A stretch of 64,000 nt of DNA from Sulfobacillus thermotolerans (GCA_002951815.1 CP019454.1:930001-994000), one strand, 5' to 3'. Shown: positions 35,496 through 44,030, counted from the stretch's first letter. Made by a program: numbers and translations. The notes: a model not told the origin generated them from the letters alone.

Positions 35496-36374
35496 ATGGA
35501 AGAGCATATTGGCTTTGTGGGGCTTGGAGTGATGGGTCAGAAAATGGCGGCTAATCTGATGCGCCATCAAGCTATCGCCATCACGAATCGTACGCCCTCT
35601 CGGGGTGCAGCTCTCGTCGAAATGGGGGCTGACTGGTGTGAGACGCCTGCAGCCGTGGCAAGGGTGAGTACCATTATTTTTACCATGGTGTCAGACGATG
35701 ATGCCTTGCGGGCCGTCCTAGAAGGAGAAGGGGGTCTGTTACACGAGATAAAACCAGGGACAGTTGTTGTCGACCATTCAACGGTATCGCCCGCGCTGAC
35801 CAAAGACTTGGCGAAGAAGGTTCAAAGCCGGGGAGCTGCGTGGCTTGATGCACCTGTTACGGGGGGCGATGTCGGGGCTCAGAATGGGACTTTGACCATC
35901 ATGGTTGGCGGCGAGGAGGGTGATTTTGCTCGGGTTCGACCCTTCTTGGAACAAATGGGACAGCGCATTTTACATGTGGGAGCCGTTGGTCAGGGACAAA
36001 CTTTGAAACTGATATCCAATATGGTCTCTGCCATTAATTTGATGGCGGCGGCGGAAGGTTTGCAGTTTGGTCTACACCAAAATCTAGCCCTTGACGACTT
36101 AGCGGCGGTCATGAATTGGGGATCCGCGCAATCGTACGAGCTCACCAAAGTCCTGGATCGCTACAGCCACAACAATTTTGCACCGGGATTTTCCGTGGCC
36201 AATCGCCTCAAAGACTTAAGATTAGCGGTGAACTTAGCCAAGGAATCGGGTTATACAGCGGACTTAGGAGCATGCGCGCTTCCATTTTACGAAGCGCATG
36301 ACCGACAAGGCTACCATGATCAGGATGAAGCAAGCTATGTCTTGCGGTGGCAGTCTGCGGAGCGCGAGAATTAA
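35496..36374 (+). CDS. 3-hydroxyisobutyrate dehydrogenase-like (beta-hydroxyacid dehydrogenase)
   Basis: The N-terminal Rossmann motif FVGLGVMGQKMAANL, the HSTVSPALTKDLA segment, the substrate-binding DAPVTGGDVGAQNGTLTIMVGG and the catalytic lysine in GQGQTLKLISNM place it in this family of NAD(P)-dependent enzymes. The exact hydroxy acid (3-hydroxyisobutyrate, tartronate semialdehyde or similar) cannot be told. AAGGAGG precedes the ATG. Its stop overlaps the start of the HAD gene (TAATG). Confidence 0.88.
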   Translation: MEEHIGFVGLGVMGQKMAANLMRHQAIAITNRTPSRGAALVEMGADWCETPAAVARVSTIIFTMVSDDDALRAVLEGEGGLLHEIKPGTVVVDHSTVSPALTKDLAKKVQSRGAAWLDAPVTGGDVGAQNGTLTIMVGGEEGDFARVRPFLEQMGQRILHVGAVGQGQTLKLISNMVSAINLMAAAEGLQFGLHQNLALDDLAAVMNWGSAQSYELTKVLDRYSHNNFAPGFSVANRLKDLRLAVNLAKESGYTADLGACALPFYEAHDRQGYHDQDEASYVLRWQSAEREN

Positions 36375-37048
36375 TGGCTCCAGGGGCGGTTCTTCTTTTT
36401 GACCTGGATTGCACAATTTTGGACACCACCGAGCTCATTCTTGCCAGCTTTTTCTATACCTTTAAAGAAGGGCTGGGTGAGACCGTGAGTCGCGAGCAAA
36501 TATTGCAACACTTTGGGCGCTCGCTGGATGACCAATTTCGTATCATGCGACCTAATTTGAGCGGTGAGGAAATCGATCGCTTGGTGGCCTTATACCGAAA
36601 GCATAATCACGCCTACCATGATCAGATGATTGCGCTCATCCCCGGTGCGGATGTGGCGTTGCATCGGTGGGCAGAGCAAGGTGTTCCGATGGGGGTGGTA
36701 ACATCCAAACGATTAGATATGACGAAACGTGGACTTCAGCAATACGGGCTGTGGTCGTTGTTCCAAACAGTGGTGCATCACGACAGCACTTCTCGTCATA
36801 AGCCTGATCCTGAGCCATTGCAATGCGCTTTGGCCAATCTGAAAGCGCGTCCGGAGGACACGTGGTATATTGGTGACAGCCCCTATGACATGCGAGCGGC
36901 GAGGGCGGCTCAATGTGAGGCTGTTGGTTTTAGTTACAATACTTTTAAAGCGGAAGAGCTGGTGGCAGCTGGTGCCGGTCATTGGGTTCGGAGCTGGTCA
37001 GAACTTTATTCATGGTGGGAAATCAATCATCACAAAAGTGAGGGATAA
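36374..37048 (+). CDS. HAD-superfamily phosphatase (PpaX/Gph-like)
   Basis: Motif I is DLDCTILDTTE (DxDxT, with Cys where Gly is usual), followed by a helical cap, motif II in VVTSKR, motif III lysine in SRHKPDPEPL and motif IV in WYIGDSPYDMRAA. It resembles pyrophosphatase PpaX or phosphoglycolate phosphatase. ATG 36374 is coupled to the previous stop; an earlier in-frame ATG at 36347 lies inside the previous gene. Length 224 aa. Confidence 0.88.
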   Translation: MAPGAVLLFDLDCTILDTTELILASFFYTFKEGLGETVSREQILQHFGRSLDDQFRIMRPNLSGEEIDRLVALYRKHNHAYHDQMIALIPGADVALHRWAEQGVPMGVVTSKRLDMTKRGLQQYGLWSLFQTVVHHDSTSRHKPDPEPLQCALANLKARPEDTWYIGDSPYDMRAARAAQCEAVGFSYNTFKAEELVAAGAGHWVRSWSELYSWWEINHHKSEG

Positions 37049-37050
37049 AT

Positions 37051-37758
37051 ATGGGACTTGATGGCGCAGAATTGACATGGCTGGGACACGCCTCTTTTAT
37101 TTTAAAGTCTCCTGGCGGGAAATATTTAGTGTTCGACCCTTGGTTGGAAGGCAATCCAAAATGCCCTCCGGCCTTTTATGCATGGGATAAAGCCGACTAT
37201 ATTTTATTGACCCATGGCCATTTTGACCACATGGGAAGTGCGGAGCCTTTGGCTAAGGCGACCGGTGCGACCGTGGTATCGAATTTTGAAATAGCGACCT
37301 ATTTGGGATCTAAGGGTGTGACCAACACGGTTGGCATGAATAAGGGAGGGACCGTCGACTTTGGCGACATTAAAGTGACGATGGTTTATGCTGACCACAG
37401 CTCAGGCATTAGCACGGAAAACGGTATTATTTATGGCGGCGAAGCCGCAGGCTTCGTGGTAACGCTTGAAAATGGACTGACGTTGTATCATGCCGGAGAC
37501 ACGAATGTCTTTGGAGATATGGCGCTCATTAAAACACTTTATCAACCCGACATTGCGCTATTGCCCATTGGCGGGCACTTCACTATGGCTCCTAAAGAAG
37601 CCGCGTATGCAGCAAAACTGCTAGGTGCGAAGACCATTGTTCCGATGCACTATGGTACATTTGATGCCTTAAAGGGTAATCCCGAGGCGTTAAAGGACTT
37701 ATTAGTGGGAACCGAACATACGGTCATGGTATTGGCTCCGGGACAAACGGTGGCTTAG
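37051..37758 (+). CDS. UPF0173-type metal-dependent hydrolase (metallo-beta-lactamase fold)
   Basis: A 235-aa protein with the UPF0173 pattern: LTWLGHASFIL, LLTHGHFDHMG (HxHxDH), YHAGDTNVFGDMALI and LLPIGGHFTM, ending with IVPMHYGTFD. It binds two metal ions and hydrolyses an unknown substrate. It starts 2 bp after the HAD gene stop and precedes the Cas4-like gene by 11 bp, so all lie in one operon. Confidence 0.9.
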   Translation: MGLDGAELTWLGHASFILKSPGGKYLVFDPWLEGNPKCPPAFYAWDKADYILLTHGHFDHMGSAEPLAKATGATVVSNFEIATYLGSKGVTNTVGMNKGGTVDFGDIKVTMVYADHSSGISTENGIIYGGEAAGFVVTLENGLTLYHAGDTNVFGDMALIKTLYQPDIALLPIGGHFTMAPKEAAYAAKLLGAKTIVPMHYGTFDALKGNPEALKDLLVGTEHTVMVLAPGQTVA

Positions 37759-37769
37759 GAGGACATATC

Positions 37770-38474
37770 ATGGCAGAGAAAAAGCCTCGGAAACCGAAGA
37801 CGTTTGCACCGTCGCTATCAGGACGGTGCTTGCGGTATACGGTCATGGACCTCTTGGGATTTGGGCGACACATTGCTCCCGAGGCGCTTGTTGCCATGCA
37901 TGATGGAGCCTCTTTACACAAGCGATTTCAGCAAAGCTTGGTCGATTTATATGACGTCGTGGGGGTTGAAGTGCCGTTGAAAGATCCGGTACTTCATGTT
38001 TCAGGGCGTATTGATGCGGTGTTGAAAGAAGGCGACCACCAAGTTGCTGTCGAATATAAGACGGTTCGCGATGACAAGTTTGCAGCGGTGCGGGTAGCGG
38101 GCCCCTTTTTTGACCATTGGGCGCAGTTGGCGTTGTACGTCAACATTGGCGGTTATGATGCCGGGCGTTTAGTGGTTGAAAATCGGGAAACGAATGAACG
38201 GCTGATGTGGCTGCAGTGGCCTGATGTGCATTGGAAGAGCTGGTTGGTCCAGCGCATTAACACAGCCCAAACCTACCAAGAGAAGCGTACGTTGCCTCCG
38301 CGCGAGGTGAGTCTGAATTGTCGCCATTGTGATCGGTGGCAGCGTTGTTTTAAGTCCGAGGCGGAACGTGAAGCAGCCATTGCTGAACATCCGCTTTGGG
38401 AACCGCACCCAGCGGCTCCCGAGATTATTCAAGAGGGCGATCCGGTTTGGCGGCAACGAGAAGATATCCAATAG
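37770..38474 (+). CDS. Orphan Cas4/RecB-like PD-(D/E)XK nuclease with putative Fe-S cluster
   Basis: The nuclease core is present: SGRIDAVL supplies the Asp and VAVEYKT the E-x-K of the PD-(D/E)XK motif, followed by a helix with HWAQLALYV (QxxxY type). One cysteine near the N-terminus (SGRCLRY) and three near the C-terminus (NCRHCDRWQRC, CxxCx5C) match the four-cysteine 4Fe-4S site of Cas4 and AddB-like nucleases. No cas genes or repeats occur in the window, so it is probably a Cas4-like DNA repair exonuclease. AGGAGG precedes the ATG. Confidence 0.75.
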   Translation: MAEKKPRKPKTFAPSLSGRCLRYTVMDLLGFGRHIAPEALVAMHDGASLHKRFQQSLVDLYDVVGVEVPLKDPVLHVSGRIDAVLKEGDHQVAVEYKTVRDDKFAAVRVAGPFFDHWAQLALYVNIGGYDAGRLVVENRETNERLMWLQWPDVHWKSWLVQRINTAQTYQEKRTLPPREVSLNCRHCDRWQRCFKSEAEREAAIAEHPLWEPHPAAPEIIQEGDPVWRQREDIQ

Positions 38475-38513
38475 CAATCCATGGAGATCCAAAACTAGGA
38501 GGATTGAACGCAC

Positions 38514-38954
38514 ATGGCGCACGTCGATGTTAAATTTACGGGGGGCATGCAATTTGTCGGCACAGCTCCCACAGGCCATTCCATTGTAATGGATGCTGCT
38601 CCAGAGGTTGGTGGTCAAAATTCTGGGGTGCGACCGATGGATTTGACGTTGATTGCTTTAGGAGGGTGTACGGGAATCGATGTGGTGTCGATTCTGCAAA
38701 AAATGCGTGCACCCGTCAAGAGTTTTACGATGGACATTGATGGGGATAGAGCGCCTGATCATCCCAAAGTTTATACCACGATTGTTATCAATTATCGGTT
38801 TGAGACCGAACACGATATTCAGGACAAAATTTCGCGCGCGGTGCATTTAAGTCAAGAAAAGTATTGTAGTGTGTCCCAAATGCTCGTCAAAGCCGCGACG
38901 ATCGAAGCCAGGATTTACATTAACGGCAATTTAGCGGAGACGATAGCGCATTAA
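38514..38954 (+). CDS. OsmC/Ohr-family peroxidase
   Basis: This 146-aa protein has the two redox cysteines of the family in LGGCTGIDVVSIL and YCSVSQML and the RPMDLTLIALGG helix. The YhfA-like branch fits better than Ohr. It reduces organic hydroperoxides, or acts on other thiol-reactive compounds, in the cytoplasm. AGGAGG lies 11 nt before the ATG. It may be the last gene of the 35.5 kb operon. Confidence 0.88.
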   Translation: MAHVDVKFTGGMQFVGTAPTGHSIVMDAAPEVGGQNSGVRPMDLTLIALGGCTGIDVVSILQKMRAPVKSFTMDIDGDRAPDHPKVYTTIVINYRFETEHDIQDKISRAVHLSQEKYCSVSQMLVKAATIEARIYINGNLAETIAH

Positions 38955-39045
38955 CATTCCTTCCCCTTTTTGCACATGAACCTGCTAGGGCTCGGACATT
39001 CTAGCTCTAGGCCAACGTTCCATGGTCGGGAAAGGGGAAGAGGAA

Positions 39046-39225
39046 TTGGACGAACACGAACAAGACAAGAAAAAAATTGCGGACCTCAATCGGGAGCGTT
39101 TTCAGCAAGAAGTGGCGCGGGAGCTCGGAATTGATTTGAGTGCAGCTGATGCGAGCCGCCGCAGTATCCCGCTGAACGATGACCCGGCAACTCAAGAGGA
39201 GGCCCAGGACCACTCTCCAGAGTAA
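39046..39225 (+). CDS. Small charged protein with weak resemblance to small acid-soluble spore proteins
   Basis: A 59-aa acidic, helical protein. The stretch RFQQEVARELGIDLSAADAS resembles the 'KYEVAQELGI' helix of alpha/beta-type spore proteins, but the rest (PLNDDPATQEEAQDH) is not like them. TTG 39046 has AAAGGGG 8 nt upstream; an ATG at 39022 has none. It is followed by a perfect 21-bp hairpin. The function is unknown. Confidence 0.5.
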   Translation: MDEHEQDKKKIADLNRERFQQEVARELGIDLSAADASRRSIPLNDDPATQEEAQDHSPE

Positions 39226-39235
39226 GCCGAGAGAG

Positions 39236-39284
39236 GAAGACAAAGAAACCTAAAGCTATGCACGCTTTAGGTTTCTTTGTCTTC
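39236..39284 (+). terminator. Perfect 21-bp hairpin before ychF
   Basis: GAAGACAAAGAAACCTAAAGC (39236-39256) pairs without mismatch with 39264-39284 around a 7-nt loop. The right arm is T-rich but no separate U-tract follows. It probably ends the upstream transcript, but its length and perfection are unusual. Confidence 0.6.
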
Positions 39285-39294
39285 TCCCATTGAG

Positions 39295-39300
39295 TATAAT
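39295..39300 (+). promoter_or_regulatory. -10 box of ychF
   Basis: TATAAT 25 bp before the chosen TTG start, with a weak -35 (TTTCTT at 17 bp). A start at ATG 39311 would leave almost no leader, which supports TTG 39326. Confidence 0.45.
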
Positions 39301-39325
39301 CGGGAAAGAAATGGGGGGCCAAATT

Positions 39326-40393
39326 TTGGACGTAGGATTAATCGGTCTGCCACTTGCGGGCAAGACGACAGTATTTAATTTGTTGACAGGAGCCAAGGCG
39401 GAAACCAACGATTTTGGTTCAGGCAAAACAGAATCGCGACGCGGCCTTGCGCCAGTTCCAGACAGCCGACTGGATCGTCTGGCGGAGTTATATCACCCGC
39501 GTAAGGTGACGCCTGCGCAAATTGCGGTGGTCGATGTGCCCGGGCTTAATCGCGCGGATAACGGAGGACCCAACCGATTTCTTAATGATGTGCGGCTGGT
39601 GGATGCTCTAGTTCATGTAGTGCGTGGCTATGCTTCTGATATTGTTGGACCCGCGGATCCGCTCCGCGACATTGAAGAAATGGAATTAGAATTAGGATTA
39701 TCTGATTTAGATTTATTGGAGAAACGCCGGGTCCGGATTCAGACGGGGAAAAAGATCACAGCGGAGATGAGACAGGAGCTGGATTTAATTGATCGGTTGA
39801 TAAATGCGTTAGAAAATGATCAGCGCTTGAATCAAATGACGTTGCAAGATGACGAGCTGCGTTTAATTCGCGGGTATCAGTTTTTAACATTGAAGCCAGC
39901 CGTTTGGGTTATCAACTTAGACGATGAGGCATTTCAAGCCGGAGACTTTCCCAACCGTGAAGCAATTTTAGCCTTAGCACAAGATAAAGATGTCCCAGTC
40001 GTCCTGATGGCTGCGGCATTAGAGCAAGAAATGGAAGAACTGGATCCAGAAGACCGTGCCGCCTTTATGCAAGACTTGGGAATTCAGCAGTCGGGGCTTA
40101 AACGTGTGGCGCAGGCTATTTATGATAAATTGGGGCTCATTTCTTTTCTTACGGCAGGCGAGGATGAGGTGCGCGCCTGGACTATCGCTCATAATACCAC
40201 GGCTAAAGTGGCTGCTGGGAAAATCCACTCGGATATTGAACGGGGATTCATTCGAGCCGAGGTCGTAGCTTTCAGCGATTTGGATCAATGGGGCAGTATG
40301 GCTAAGGCGAAAGAACATGGCCACGTCCGCCTTGAAGGAAAGGATTACGTGATGAAAGATGGAGATGTGGTCAATTTTCGCTTTAATGTCTAG
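39326..40393 (+). CDS. ychF: YchF/OLA1-family P-loop NTPase
   Basis: A ribosome-associated ATPase of the Obg-related group. G1 is GLPLAGKTT, G3 is DVPGLN, and in place of NKxD it has NLDD, as in the ATP-preferring YchF proteins. The C-terminal TGS domain is recognised by LISFLTAGEDEVRAWTI and the closing YVMKDGDVVNFRFNV. TTG 39326 with GGGGGG 7 nt upstream gives the normal start MDVGLIGLP. Length 355 aa. Confidence 0.93.
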   Translation: MDVGLIGLPLAGKTTVFNLLTGAKAETNDFGSGKTESRRGLAPVPDSRLDRLAELYHPRKVTPAQIAVVDVPGLNRADNGGPNRFLNDVRLVDALVHVVRGYASDIVGPADPLRDIEEMELELGLSDLDLLEKRRVRIQTGKKITAEMRQELDLIDRLINALENDQRLNQMTLQDDELRLIRGYQFLTLKPAVWVINLDDEAFQAGDFPNREAILALAQDKDVPVVLMAAALEQEMEELDPEDRAAFMQDLGIQQSGLKRVAQAIYDKLGLISFLTAGEDEVRAWTIAHNTTAKVAAGKIHSDIERGFIRAEVVAFSDLDQWGSMAKAKEHGHVRLEGKDYVMKDGDVVNFRFNV

Positions 40394-40410
40394 TGGGAGG
40401 AGATGTTGGG

Positions 40411-41679
40411 ATGGAACACTATTGGGAGAAAGCGCAGCAGCTGATTCCCGGCGGCGTCAATTCGCCGGTTAGGTCATTTAAAGGTGTGGGGGGCTCGCCG
40501 TTTTTTGCCCGTCAAGGCGAGGGGCCCTATCTAGAAGACGAGGAAGGGCGACGTTATATTGACTACGTCATGAGTTACGGTCCATTAATTTTAGGTCATG
40601 CGCATCCTGCGGTCGTCAACGCTGCCTCTGCCCAAGCCGTCAAAGGATTGAGCTATGGGGTTCCTACGGTGTTGGAAGTGGAAATGGCGGAGCTTTTAAC
40701 CCAAGCCGTGCCGGGCTTGGAAATGGTGAGAATGGTTAATTCTGGAACTGAAGCCACCATGTCTGCCATTCGGGTGTCTCGTGGAGTCACAGGACGGAGT
40801 CGAATTGTGAAATTTGCCGGATCCTATCACGGACATGGCGACTCGTTGTTAGTCAAGGCGGGCTCTGGGGCAGCGGCTATGGGGATACCAGATTCTCAGG
40901 GCGTTCCGATGGCCTTGGCGGAGCTAACCTTGACGGTACCCTATAACGATATTGAGGGGTTAAAAGCTGTCTTTTCCCGATTTGGTCACGAGATTGCAGC
41001 GGTGATCTCGGAGCCCGTTGCCGGCAATATGGGCACGGTGTTGCCTTCCGAGGAATTCTTAGCGACCATTCGCCATCTTACCCGTCAAGCCGGAGCTTTA
41101 TGGATTGTGGATGAAGTGATGACAGGATTTCGGGTAGACTGGGGAGGGGCGTCCCGACTTTTTGGCCTAGAACCCGATTTGGTTTGTCTGGCTAAAGTTA
41201 TTGGGGGAGGAATGCCCGTGGGGGCTTACGGAGGGAAGCGGGACTATATGGAACAGGTCGCTCCTCTAGGACCCGTGTATCAGGCCGGCACGCTCTCTGG
41301 CAATCCTGTAGCTATGGCTGTGGGGCTTGCACAGTTACGAACTATTGGCGGACCGCAGTTCTACCCTCCCCTTGTCGAAAGGACGCGGACATTGGCTACC
41401 GGATTGGTCGAGGCAGGAAAGAGACATGGGATTGCTGTGAGTGCTAACACGATTGGTGCCATGTTTACTCTTTTCTTTCGCGAAAGTGCTCCGCACAATT
41501 TTGATGAGGTTAATGCCTCAGATCGTGCACGCTATACCCGGTTTTTCCATGGGATGTTGGAAGAAGGGATTTTCTTTCCCCCTTCACCGTTTGAAACAGC
41601 TTTTCCTTCGGCAGCGCATAATGATGAAACGACGCAGGCGACATTGGAAGCAGCGGAACGGGTGTTTGCGCGGATCTAG
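40411..41679 (+). CDS. hemL: Glutamate-1-semialdehyde 2,1-aminomutase
   Basis: A PLP enzyme that makes 5-aminolevulinate from glutamate semialdehyde in the C5 haem route. Diagnostic parts are IPGGVNSPVRSFKGVGGSP, VNSGTEATMSAIRVSRG, FAGSYHGHGDSLLVKAGSG, and the catalytic lysine in LVCLAKVIGGGMPVGAYGG. ATG 40411 follows GGGAGGAG; the open frame to 40393 is rejected. Other hem genes are at 4.6 kb, so haem synthesis is split. Length 422 aa. Confidence 0.95.
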   Translation: MEHYWEKAQQLIPGGVNSPVRSFKGVGGSPFFARQGEGPYLEDEEGRRYIDYVMSYGPLILGHAHPAVVNAASAQAVKGLSYGVPTVLEVEMAELLTQAVPGLEMVRMVNSGTEATMSAIRVSRGVTGRSRIVKFAGSYHGHGDSLLVKAGSGAAAMGIPDSQGVPMALAELTLTVPYNDIEGLKAVFSRFGHEIAAVISEPVAGNMGTVLPSEEFLATIRHLTRQAGALWIVDEVMTGFRVDWGGASRLFGLEPDLVCLAKVIGGGMPVGAYGGKRDYMEQVAPLGPVYQAGTLSGNPVAMAVGLAQLRTIGGPQFYPPLVERTRTLATGLVEAGKRHGIAVSANTIGAMFTLFFRESAPHNFDEVNASDRARYTRFFHGMLEEGIFFPPSPFETAFPSAAHNDETTQATLEAAERVFARI

Positions 41680-41705
41680 ACTGATTCAAAGAAAGAGGAC
41701 AAACC

Positions 41706-42512
41706 TTGGATATTCCGTGGCTGAACCCATTTGCTTTTAAGATCGGGCCAATTGGGGTGCATTGGTATGGTATTTTTATGGTCATGGCCATTTTAGGCGG
41801 TGCATATTACCTGATTGAGCGGGGCAAGCAATTGGGAGAGGATCCGGATTATCTCTCGAACGTCACGTTGTGGACTGTCTTATGGGGGGTCATTGGGGCA
41901 CGTCTTGTGTTCGTATTGGCGAATGAACCCCAATGGATATGGAACGATCCCTCACAAATCGTGCGAATTTGGGATGGGGGATTGGCCTATGATGGAGCTA
42001 TCGGATTGGGAGTATTGGCGTTATGGTACCAATTGCGCCAGAAACCCTTGGAATTTAACTATCTTGTCGATTGGACTGTGCCTGGTATTGCCTTAGGCAT
42101 TTTTATGGTCCGCATTGGTAATATCTTCAACCATGAAGTACTGGGTCGCATGACAGAACTAGGCTTCGGACGATGGCCCGAACAGTTAATTGGCTCCTCT
42201 ATAGGCATTTTTCTCTTAGTGCGGTATTTTTGGATCGAACGCTACCGTACACCACCGCCGGGATATCAATTTTGGTCTGCGATGTTTTATTATGCTTTGT
42301 TGCGCGGTTTTATTGGAGAAACCACGAGGGACAATCCGCTGTATGTTTGGCACTATCTAAATCCCTATTGGGGCATTGGGTTTACGACGTTGATGCAACT
42401 CTTTACGCCTGCCATTTTAATTTTTACAGGGCTGATGATGCGTAGAACTTGGCGAAAGTCAGCGACGCGGCTTATTCCTTTGGATACGGCACTGGATTCC
42501 CCAAAGCCTTAG
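41706..42512 (+). CDS. lgt: Prolipoprotein diacylglyceryl transferase
   Basis: The membrane enzyme that adds diacylglycerol to lipoprotein cysteines. Seven hydrophobic segments, IGVHWYGIFMVMA near the N-terminus, the signature VRIGNIFNHEVLGRMTE (GRIGNFINxE in most), and LLRGFIGETTRDN are consistent with Lgt. TTG 41706 has AAGAGG upstream. It would act on the YtkA-like lipoprotein and others. Its 3' end overlaps the L,D-transpeptidase gene on the other strand by 41 bp. Confidence 0.92.
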   Translation: MDIPWLNPFAFKIGPIGVHWYGIFMVMAILGGAYYLIERGKQLGEDPDYLSNVTLWTVLWGVIGARLVFVLANEPQWIWNDPSQIVRIWDGGLAYDGAIGLGVLALWYQLRQKPLEFNYLVDWTVPGIALGIFMVRIGNIFNHEVLGRMTELGFGRWPEQLIGSSIGIFLLVRYFWIERYRTPPPGYQFWSAMFYYALLRGFIGETTRDNPLYVWHYLNPYWGIGFTTLMQLFTPAILIFTGLMMRRTWRKSATRLIPLDTALDSPKP

Positions 42513-43269
42513 GGGTGTGTCCAAAAACAATGACGGGGGTGCCTACTGCGCTGAAATCCCACACCCAACGCGCATTATTCACGCCTTCGGTGGATAGTTG
42601 AATGCAGCCATGGCTCTTAGGGACGCCAAAGTGATGGTTCCACCATGCCCCATGAATCGCGATGCCACGGAAAATGTACTGGGCGTACGGAACATGCTCA
42701 ACATCCCAATAGTCTTTTGTACCGGGGATCCCTCCGACCATATGATCATCGACTACGCGCTTGTAAATCCAAAACGTACCGGTGGGGGTGGTCCATTGGG
42801 GAGATACGCCGGTGGAGACGGGCATGATGCGCACACGGGTGGAGCCTTCATAGGCTTCAAGTGTCTGATCAGTGAGGTTGACGCGCAGTATGTGCGCGTC
42901 ACCCGTCGCAAAGGTGGTTGTGGTATGAAATTGACCTTGATGGAACGATACCGTTATGATGGAGTGGGCTGGCCAAAATCTATCGGGCATAAGGGTATAG
43001 TCGGTGGGGGTGGTGGCCGTGACGTGAAAGGCCAAAGCCGGATGAACATGGAGGTCTTCTAGCAAAATTGCACGGGCCTCTGGATGGTCGGTTTCGAGCT
43101 GGACGCCGTAGTCGATGCCAACAGGGCTATGGGTCGGTGGCGTAAAGTAAGCGGGGGCGTCTGCCGTATCATGCACCGAGGGGTTTAGGCGGTTAAGGGA
43201 TAAAGAAATCGTCCATACAAAGATGACTGCCGCAAAAAGTGCAAACTTAAACTGTCGGTAACGAATGAT
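42472..43269 (-). CDS. L,D-transpeptidase (YkuD domain), apparent ATC start
   Basis: The C-terminal YkuD domain is complete: IAIHGAWWNHHFGVPKSHGCIQLS holds the catalytic His and Cys (SHGC). It cross-links peptidoglycan at diaminopimelate or attaches substrates outside the membrane. An N-terminal membrane anchor and a beta-rich domain with HVTATTPTDY precede it. AGGAGG lies 6 nt before an ATC codon at 43269 that starts a typical anchor (IIRYRQFKFALFAAVIF). No ATG, GTG or TTG is near; the only GTG, 43284, begins inside the ribosome site. ATC is therefore the likely start. Confidence 0.8.
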   Translation of the reverse strand: MIRYRQFKFALFAAVIFVWTISLSLNRLNPSVHDTADAPAYFTPPTHSPVGIDYGVQLETDHPEARAILLEDLHVHPALAFHVTATTPTDYTLMPDRFWPAHSIITVSFHQGQFHTTTTFATGDAHILRVNLTDQTLEAYEGSTRVRIMPVSTGVSPQWTTPTGTFWIYKRVVDDHMVGGIPGTKDYWDVEHVPYAQYIFRGIAIHGAWWNHHFGVPKSHGCIQLSTEGVNNARWVWDFSAVGTPVIVFGHTPKALGNPVPYPKE

Positions 43270-43322
43270 GCAGTACCTCCTCACATAATGGGGGGTTTTT
43301 CCAACGAAAGAGGGTGCCCGCC

Positions 43323-43562
43323 ATGTCGATTATGGTCTTATTCTTTTCTTTTGCTGCTGATCGTATGAATGCGCGCCAAAAACTCTATGATCTTGATGGC
43401 ACCATGACAGTCAAGGAGTTTTTTGAAAAATTTTTAGTAAAACCTTTAGGGGATCCGTTTGACGCGTGGCTTTTCAGTGTCAATCAAGAGTGGGTAGACG
43501 GAGATGCTCTGCTGCACGATGGGGATGAAGTGGCGGTCGTTCCCCCTGTTAGTGGAGGGTAA
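43323..43562 (+). CDS. moaD: Molybdopterin synthase small subunit
   Basis: A 79-aa ubiquitin-fold sulfur carrier ending in VVPPVSGG, the diglycine that is thiocarboxylated for molybdopterin synthesis. The FFSFAADRM start and the DGDEVAVVPPVSGG end fit MoaD. ATG 43323 with AGAGG upstream is chosen. It precedes moaE by 29 bp; together they form molybdopterin synthase. Unlike the ThiS-like protein at 8.0 kb, its tail is intact. Confidence 0.9.
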   Translation: MSIMVLFFSFAADRMNARQKLYDLDGTMTVKEFFEKFLVKPLGDPFDAWLFSVNQEWVDGDALLHDGDEVAVVPPVSGG

Positions 43563-43591
43563 TATGGGAAAACGTATCCCAAGGAGGGTTT

Positions 43592-44011
43592 ATGGACGTT
43601 TATCAGATTACACAGCAAGTGATTGACCCGTCGGCGCTCCTCCAAGCGTTGGAAGATCCAGGCGCAGGGGCGCAGGTATTATTTCTCGGGACGGTGCGCA
43701 ATGAATTTGAAGGCCGTGCCTCACAAGGCTTGTTTTATGATGTCTACCCACAGATGGCGGAAGCGCAAATTCGTAAGATAGGCGAGGAATTGAAAGAGGA
43801 ATTTTCTGTACGTCATATTGTCATTGTCCACCGTATTGGCTCTCTTCCGGTGGGGACGATAAGCGTGGCCGTTGCCGTCTCCGCTGCCCACCGGGATGCG
43901 GCATTTGCCGCTGCGCGCGCGGGGATTGATCGGGTAAAAGAACGTGTGCCGATTTGGAAAAAGGAACATTGGGCCGATGGGTCAAGTGCTTGGCACGATG
44001 ACAAAAGTTGA
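43592..44011 (+). CDS. moaE: Molybdopterin synthase large subunit
   Basis: MoaE inserts dithiolene sulfur from thiocarboxylated MoaD into precursor Z. Landmarks are LFLGTVRNEFEGR, YDVYPQMAEAQI, HRIGSLPVGTISVAVAVSAAHR and the active-site lysines in RVPIWKKEHWADG. At 139 aa it is complete. AAGGAGGG precedes the ATG. It converges with the LytTR regulator gene, 19 bp between stops. Confidence 0.94.
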   Translation: MDVYQITQQVIDPSALLQALEDPGAGAQVLFLGTVRNEFEGRASQGLFYDVYPQMAEAQIRKIGEELKEEFSVRHIVIVHRIGSLPVGTISVAVAVSAAHRDAAFAAARAGIDRVKERVPIWKKEHWADGSSAWHDDKS

Positions 44012-44030
44012 GAGAGTGTCTTTAGAACTC

